Assembly: GCA_902782915.1 (NCBI GenBank)
Contig: CACZOV010000016.1
Location: 1 to 9,564 of the forward strand
Reading direction: 5' to 3'
DNA: 9,564 bases
From: an uncultured Erysipelotrichaceae bacterium
GTDB lineage: Bacteria; Bacillota_I; Bacilli_A; RF39; UBA660
Position 1 is the stretch's first letter; each line of letters starts with the position of its first letter. Below the pieces are notes generated by a model. That model did no database searches and had not been told where the DNA came from. It saw nothing but the letters and a program-made list of their open reading frames with translations. Shown one piece after another: positions 5,785-9,564 of this stretch. The translations under genes were made by a program, and so were the position numbers.

Positions 5785-6956
5785 AAATAAGAATTGGTGT
5801 TATATTTGGAGGTCGTAGTGTTGAACATGAAGTAAGTATTATTACAGCTTTACAAGCAATTGATAATATAGATAAAGATAAATATGATATTGTTCCAATT
5901 TATATTGATAAAAAAGGAATTTGGTATACAGGACAAATGCTTTTAGATATGGAAATTTATAAAGATTTAGATTTATTAAAAAGATATGCTAAAGAAGTTG
6001 TTTTATATAATCGAGATGGAAGTTTTATTCTTCAAAAAAAGAAGGGATTTTTGAAAAGTGTTGTTGCTGAAATTGACTTTGCTTTTCCTATTATGCATGG
6101 GACTTATGGAGAAGATGGTATTCTGCAAGGATATTTAGAAACGATTGGAATTCCTTATGCTGAATCAAATGTTTATGCTTGTGTACTTGGTCAAGATAAA
6201 ATATTTCAAAAACAAGTATTAAAAGAAAACTCTGTTTCAGTTGTTAAACATAAATGGTTTTTTGATAAAGAATACTTAAATTCACCAGATAATATCATTG
6301 AAAATTTAAAGATGGAATATCCATTAATAGTTAAACCTGCAACTCTTGGATCTAGTGTTGGAATTAGAATTGCTCATAATGAAAATGAACTTCGAGAATC
6401 AATTGATGATGCAATAGAATATGATAATAAAATTTTAATAGAGGAAGTAGTTCCTAATTTAAAAGAAGTAAATATAAGTGTTCTTGGAAACTCTGAAAGA
6501 TGTGAGTTAAGTGTTATTGAAGAAGTAGGTAGTAAAAATGAACTTTTAACTTATGAGGATAAATATATAGGTGGAAATAAAGGTGGAAAATTAAAAGGAA
6601 TGGTAAATGCTAAAAGAAAGATTCCAGCTGATCTTGATGAAAAACTTGTAAAAGAAATTCAAGAACAAGCTAAAAAAACTTTTAGAGCATTGAATTCAAG
6701 TGGAGTTGTTCGTATTGATTTTTTAATTGATTCTAAAGAAAATAAAGTATATGTAAATGAAGTAAATACAATTCCTGGAAGTTTATCTTTCTATTTATGG
6801 GAAAAAACAGATAAAGAATATAATGAACTTCTTGATGATATTATTAACTTAGGAATTATTAGTTATAAAGAAAAGAGTCGAAAAACAACAACTTTTGATT
6901 CAAATATCTTAGAAGGATTTAATGGATTAAAGGGAGTAAAAGGAATTAAAAAATGA
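5781..6956 (+). CDS. ddl: D-alanine--D-alanine ligase
   Basis: An ATP-grasp enzyme that makes the D-Ala-D-Ala dipeptide for the peptidoglycan stem. Motifs in order: [11 protein letters not shown] (9-19, catalytic Glu15), MHGTYGEDG (105-113), ATP-binding [11 protein letters not shown] (185-195), YEDKYIGGN in the omega loop (258-266), RIDFL (311-315) and the metal-binding [15 protein letters not shown] (327-341). The Lys-Tyr pair at 261-262 matches the residue usually associated with D-Ala rather than D-lactate specificity (Phe in lactate-type ligases), so vancomycin-type resistance is not suggested. At 391 residues it is longer than the common 300-370, through a Gly/Lys-rich omega loop (264-273) and a C-terminal tail after about 365 that ends in [10 protein letters not shown]. 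The start overlaps the Mur ligase stop as ATGA, with GGAG (5770-5773) just upstream; the end overlaps gpmA the same way. Confidence 0.96.
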   Translation: MKIRIGVIFGGRSVEHEVSIITALQAIDNIDKDKYDIVPIYIDKKGIWYTGQMLLDMEIYKDLDLLKRYAKEVVLYNRDGSFILQKKKGFLKSVVAEIDFAFPIMHGTYGEDGILQGYLETIGIPYAESNVYACVLGQDKIFQKQVLKENSVSVVKHKWFFDKEYLNSPDNIIENLKMEYPLIVKPATLGSSVGIRIAHNENELRESIDDAIEYDNKILIEEVVPNLKEVNISVLGNSERCELSVIEEVGSKNELLTYEDKYIGGNKGGKLKGMVNAKRKIPADLDEKLVKEIQEQAKKTFRALNSSGVVRIDFLIDSKENKVYVNEVNTIPGSLSFYLWEKTDKEYNELLDDIINLGIISYKEKSRKTTTFDSNILEGFNGLKGVKGIKK

Positions 6957-7627
6957 GAACACTTGTACTAGTAAGACATGGAGAAAGCATTTGGAATTTA
7001 GAAAATAAATTTACTGGTTGGACGGATGTTGATTTATCAGAAAATGGGATAAGAGAAGCTCATAATGCTGGTAGGCTTTTAAAAGATAAAGGTTATTCAT
7101 TTGATGTATGTTATACAAGTGTATTAAAAAGAGCTAATAAAACTTTAGATATTATTTTAGAAGAATTACATGAAAAACCTGTAATTAATTATTCTTGGAG
7201 ATTAAATGAACGTCATTATGGAGCTTTACAGGGATTAAATAAAGAAGAAACTAAAAAAAAATATGGTGACGAACAAGTACATCTTTGGAGAAGAAGTTAT
7301 GATGTTAGACCTCCTAAGTTAGATAACGAAGATGCTCGATATAAAAGCATGTTAAATACTTATACTGAATATATTCCGCATACAGAGTGTTTGAAAGATA
7401 CAATTGAAAGAGTAGTTCCTTATTTTGAAGAAAATATATTAAAAGATCTAAAAGAAGGAAAAGATGTTTTAATTGTTGCTCATGGTAATAGTTTAAGAGG
7501 ATTAATAAAATATTTAGATAATATAAGTGATGAAGAGATTGTTAATTTAGAAATTCCAACTGCATCTCCAATTATTTATGAATTAGATTCTAATTTAAAA
7601 CCACTTAGACATTATTATTTAAAATAA
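6953..7627 (+). CDS. gpmA: 2,3-bisphosphoglycerate-dependent phosphoglycerate mutase
   Basis: A glycolytic enzyme that interconverts 3- and 2-phosphoglycerate through a phosphohistidine. The histidine phosphatase superfamily signature VRHGESIWN (7-15) holds the phospho-acceptor His9; [16 protein letters not shown] (17-32), SVLKRA (56-61, Arg60), [12 protein letters not shown] (83-94, Glu86) and the second catalytic VAHGNSLRG (175-183, His177) follow. The substrate region RRSYDVRPP (113-121) and the C-terminal [12 protein letters not shown] are typical of the cofactor-dependent type, not a broad phosphatase. It has 224 residues, slightly shorter than the 230-250 norm, with a trimmed C-terminal tail. 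It is the last gene of the operon, with ATGA overlap to ddl and a double stop TAATAA (7625-7630). There is no clear terminator after it, so read-through into rpsO is possible. A glycolytic enzyme in a wall operon may only reflect linkage. Confidence 0.95.
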   Translation: MRTLVLVRHGESIWNLENKFTGWTDVDLSENGIREAHNAGRLLKDKGYSFDVCYTSVLKRANKTLDIILEELHEKPVINYSWRLNERHYGALQGLNKEETKKKYGDEQVHLWRRSYDVRPPKLDNEDARYKSMLNTYTEYIPHTECLKDTIERVVPYFEENILKDLKEGKDVLIVAHGNSLRGLIKYLDNISDEEIVNLEIPTASPIIYELDSNLKPLRHYYLK

Positions 7628-7638
7628 TAAAAAAATAC

Positions 7639-7667
7639 TTGCAAATTCAGTAATATTCGTGTATATT
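7639..7667 (+). promoter_or_regulatory. Promoter of rpsO-pnp
   Basis: TTGCAA (7639-7644) and TATATT (7662-7667) are separated by 17 bp, with TG directly before the -10. Transcription would begin near 7674, leaving a leader of about 70 nt before rpsO. Confidence 0.7.
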
Positions 7668-7673
7668 ATTAGT

Positions 7674-7744
7674 AGTTACCGATTCAAAGTTTTGGATTCC
7701 TCAAACCAATACTTCGATTTGGTGGATAGAAATAGGAGGAAAAT
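7674..7744 (+). promoter_or_regulatory. Structured rpsO leader, candidate S15 autoregulatory element
   Basis: The roughly 70-nt leader contains a hairpin in which ACCAA (7705-7709) pairs with TTGGT (7719-7723), closing around an ACTTCGA-containing loop, followed by GGATAG and a perfect Shine-Dalgarno AGGAGGA (7734-7740) 4 nt before the ATG. An upstream GGATTCC (7694-7700) could take part in alternative pairing. S15 is known to repress its own mRNA through leader structures that mimic its rRNA site in several bacteria, including Bacilli; that this leader does so is inferred from position and foldability. Confidence 0.45.
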
Positions 7745-8014
7745 ATGGCTTTAACAAAAGAAAAGAAGACTAGTATTGTGGAAAGTTTCAGAAGAGATGA
7801 ACATGATACTGGATCTGTTGAAGTACAAGTTGCAATTTTAACAAATGAAATAAATGCTTTAACAGAACATTTAAAAGTTCATATTCATGATCATCATTCA
7901 CGTCGTGGTTTGCTAAAGAAAGTTGGTCAAAGAAAAAGCTTACTAAATTATTTAGCTAAAAAAGATGTTACTAGATATCGTGAATTAATAAAAAAATTAG
8001 GATTAAGAAAATAA
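7745..8014 (+). CDS. rpsO: Small ribosomal subunit protein uS15
   Basis: The 89-residue product has the exact family length and the conserved core: [13 protein letters not shown] (21-33), then [23 protein letters not shown] (41-63) with the rRNA-contacting His/Arg residues, [10 protein letters not shown] (65-74) and the C-terminal [14 protein letters not shown]15 binds the three-way junction of 16S rRNA helices 20-22 and nucleates assembly of the platform. It has its own promoter and a perfect AGGAGGA ribosome-binding site, in keeping with high expression, and is followed by a terminator and then pnp, the conserved rpsO-pnp order. Confidence 0.98.
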   Translation: MALTKEKKTSIVESFRRDEHDTGSVEVQVAILTNEINALTEHLKVHIHDHHSRRGLLKKVGQRKSLLNYLAKKDVTRYRELIKKLGLRK

Positions 8015-8018
8015 GAAC

Positions 8019-8048
8019 AAGACACTTTTTTGTAGTGTCTTTCTTTTT
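8019..8048 (+). terminator. Terminator/attenuator hairpin between rpsO and pnp
   Basis: AAGACACT (8019-8026) pairs perfectly with AGTGTCTT (8034-8041) around a 7-nt loop, followed by TTCTTTTT (8041-8048). It lies just after the rpsO stop and 14 nt before the pnp start. No promoter fits between the hairpin and pnp, so pnp must depend on read-through or on a promoter inside rpsO. Confidence 0.85.
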
Positions 8049-8062
8049 GAAAAGGAGTTAAG

Positions 8063-9564
8063 ATGAAAAAAATATTTGAAAAAGATTTTTTTGGAAAGAA
8101 AATAAAAGTTGAAATAGGAGAACTAGCAAAACAAGCAAATGGTGCTGTTTTAGTTCGTTTCAATGATACAGTTGTACTTTCTACTGTTTGTTATTCAAAT
8201 GAGGCAAATCTACTTAGTGATTTTTTTCCTTTAATGGTAGTATATCAAGAAAAGTTATATTCAGTTGGAAAAATTCCAGGTGGATTTATTAAGAGAGAAG
8301 GAAGACCAACAGAAGCTGCAACACTTGCAGCAAGAATGATCGATAGACCAATGAGACCTTTATTTCCAGAAGATTTTCGAAATGAAGTTCAAGTTGTAAA
8401 TACTATTATGTCAGTTGATCCAGATAGTCCACCAGAAATGCCAGCTATGTTTGGATCAAGTCTTGCTACTTGTATTTCAGAAGTTCCATTTGATGGACCA
8501 ATTGCTGGAGTTAAAGTTGGAAGAGTAGATGGAAAGTTTATAATCAATCCAACAGTTTCGGAAGCTGAAATGAGTGATATAGATTTAACTGTTGCCGGAA
8601 CCATTGATGCTATTAACATGGTTGAAGCAGGAAGCCATGAAGTAAGTGAAAAAGACATGCTTGATGCTTTAATGTTTGGACATCAAGCAATTCAAGAATT
8701 ATGTCAATTTGAAATGGAAATTATCAAAGAACTTGGTAAAGAAAAAATTGATTATCCACGTCTTGAAATTAGTGAAGAATTAAAAACGGAAGTAGATGGT
8801 CTAATTAGAAAAGATTTAGATGCTGCTCTTCGTATTATGGATAAATTAGAAAAATATGCAGCAATTGATAAAGTTAAAGAAAACTTAATTGAAAAATATA
8901 AAGAAGAAAATGCTAATTTATCTGATGATGAATTAAAAGAATTGATTGTAAAAGTTAGTAAAATATTTGCAGATGTTGAATATGATTTATTTAGAAATAT
9001 AACAGTATTAGAACATACAAGAAGTGATGGACGTGAGATGGATGAAATTAGACCATTATCAACTGATATTGATCTTTTACCAAGAACTCATGGTAGTGCT
9101 TTATTTACAAGAGGTCAAACTCAAAGTTTATCTGTAACAACACTTGGAGCATTAGGAGAGCATCAAATACTAGATGGATTAGATATTGAAACAGAAAAAC
9201 GTTTCATGTTACATTATAATTTTCCAGCATTTTCAGTTGGAGAAACAGGAAGATATGGAGCTCCTGGAAGACGCGAAATTGGACATGGTGCATTAGGTGA
9301 AAGAGCACTTGCTCAAGTTATTCCATCAGAAGAAGAATTTCCTTATACTATTCGAGTTGTATCAGAAATACTTGAAAGTAATGGTTCATCAAGTCAAGCA
9401 AGCATCTGTGCAGGTTGTATGAGTTTAATGGCAGCTGGAGTTCCTATAAAAGCACCAGTTGCAGGAATTGCAATGGGATTAATTACTAAGGGTGATGAAT
9501 ATACAATTCTTACAGATATCCAAGGTATGGAAGATCATTTAGGAGATATGGATTTTAAAGTTGC
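8063..9564 (+). CDS. pnp: Polyribonucleotide nucleotidyltransferase (PNPase), 3' end beyond window
   Basis: PNPase degrades RNA 3'-to-5' by phosphorolysis and is a central mRNA-decay and RNA-quality enzyme. The frame is open from the ATG at 8063 to the window edge (500 codons). The first RNase PH domain spans about 1-230, with [16 protein letters not shown] (69-84) and [12 protein letters not shown] (91-102). A helical linker follows (about 235-310). The second, catalytic RNase PH domain has [14 protein letters not shown] (320-333), FTRGQTQSL (348-356), [15 protein letters not shown] (402-416), [14 protein letters not shown] (438-451) and [16 protein letters not shown] (484-499) with catalytic-type Asp485 and Asp491. 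The KH and S1 RNA-binding domains (roughly the last 200 residues) lie outside. AAAGGAG (8051-8057) supports the start. No frameshift is visible. Confidence 0.97.
   Translation, partial: MKKIFEKDFFGKKIKVEIGELAKQANGAVLVRFNDTVVLSTVCYSNEANLLSDFFPLMVVYQEKLYSVGKIPGGFIKREGRPTEAATLAARMIDRPMRPLFPEDFRNEVQVVNTIMSVDPDSPPEMPAMFGSSLATCISEVPFDGPIAGVKVGRVDGKFIINPTVSEAEMSDIDLTVAGTIDAINMVEAGSHEVSEKDMLDALMFGHQAIQELCQFEMEIIKELGKEKIDYPRLEISEELKTEVDGLIRKDLDAALRIMDKLEKYAAIDKVKENLIEKYKEENANLSDDELKELIVKVSKIFADVEYDLFRNITVLEHTRSDGREMDEIRPLSTDIDLLPRTHGSALFTRGQTQSLSVTTLGALGEHQILDGLDIETEKRFMLHYNFPAFSVGETGRYGAPGRREIGHGALGERALAQVIPSEEEFPYTIRVVSEILESNGSSSQASICAGCMSLMAAGVPIKAPVAGIAMGLITKGDEYTILTDIQGMEDHLGDMDFKV

Noticed and set aside
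5781..6956. D-Ala-D-lactate ligase of vancomycin-resistance type
   Set aside because: The omega loop has the Lys-Tyr pair typical of D-Ala-D-Ala ligases, and there are no vanH/vanX-like neighbours.
7948..8163. A 71-codon minus-strand open frame
   Set aside because: It overlaps the end of rpsO, the terminator and the start of pnp, all well supported; it is an antisense shadow.
8389..8658. An 89-codon minus-strand open frame
   Set aside because: It is fully inside pnp, whose first RNase PH domain is clear in this stretch.
1..9564. Mycoplasma-type genetic code (TGA as Trp)
   Set aside because: TGA ends the Mur ligase and ddl frames exactly at ATGA overlaps, and conserved Trp codons such as in GpmA are TGG.
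1..9564. CRISPR arrays, insertion sequences, prophage, toxin-antitoxin or defence genes, tRNA genes
   Set aside because: No spaced repeats, transposase or integrase motifs, inverted-repeat borders or cloverleaf-like sequences were seen; nearly all DNA is accounted for by conserved housekeeping genes.

Overview
The window comes from a very AT-rich low-GC Gram-positive bacterium (Firmicutes, or a walled relative of the Mollicutes). The third codon positions are almost all A or T, the ribosome-binding sites are purine-rich, and the gene content is peptidoglycan-type. TGA is used as an ordinary stop (the Mur ligase and Ddl genes both end in overlapping ATGA junctions) and TGG encodes Trp, so the code is standard and not the Mycoplasma code. 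A SpoVB-type flippase and a KinB-like histidine kinase hint at a spore-forming ancestry but do not prove sporulation. An uncultured gut Bacilli lineage (RF39- or Erysipelotrichia-like) would fit; that placement is a guess from style, not a measured result.

Layout. Positions 1-182 (minus) hold the 5' end of a MATE/MurJ-like polysaccharide or lipid II flippase. It diverges from uppP (266-1087), which is followed by a small membrane-anchored protein with a degenerate PTS EIIB domain (1122-1433) and a terminator. The two divergent starts share a gap that carries a perfect 38-bp AT palindrome. An orphan membrane histidine kinase (1520-2752) and trmL (2838-3368) follow, each with its own promoter-like sequence. 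A tight four-gene operon runs from 3449 to 7627: an alpha/beta hydrolase, a membrane-anchored MurF-like ligase, ddl and gpmA, with a stop codon inside the next Shine-Dalgarno or ATGA overlaps at each junction. The classical rpsO-pnp pair ends the window. It has a good promoter, a structured leader and a terminator hairpin between the genes; pnp is cut by the window edge after 500 codons.

How the genes fit together. Much of the window serves the cell envelope. Ddl makes D-Ala-D-Ala, the adjacent MurF-like ligase would attach it to the stem peptide, UppP regenerates undecaprenyl phosphate carrier, and the divergent flippase could move the lipid-linked precursor. The rest is translation and RNA metabolism (TrmL, S15, PNPase), glycolysis (GpmA) and one signalling kinase. 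There are no tRNA or rRNA genes, CRISPR arrays, insertion sequences or phage genes, and no gene-free stretch reaches 300 bases. This looks like a conserved chromosomal core region. The points most worth a second look are the Mur ligase with a membrane domain in place of its substrate-binding domain, the EIIB relic lacking its catalytic cysteine, the 38-bp divergent palindrome, and terminators that reuse the ends of coding sequences.
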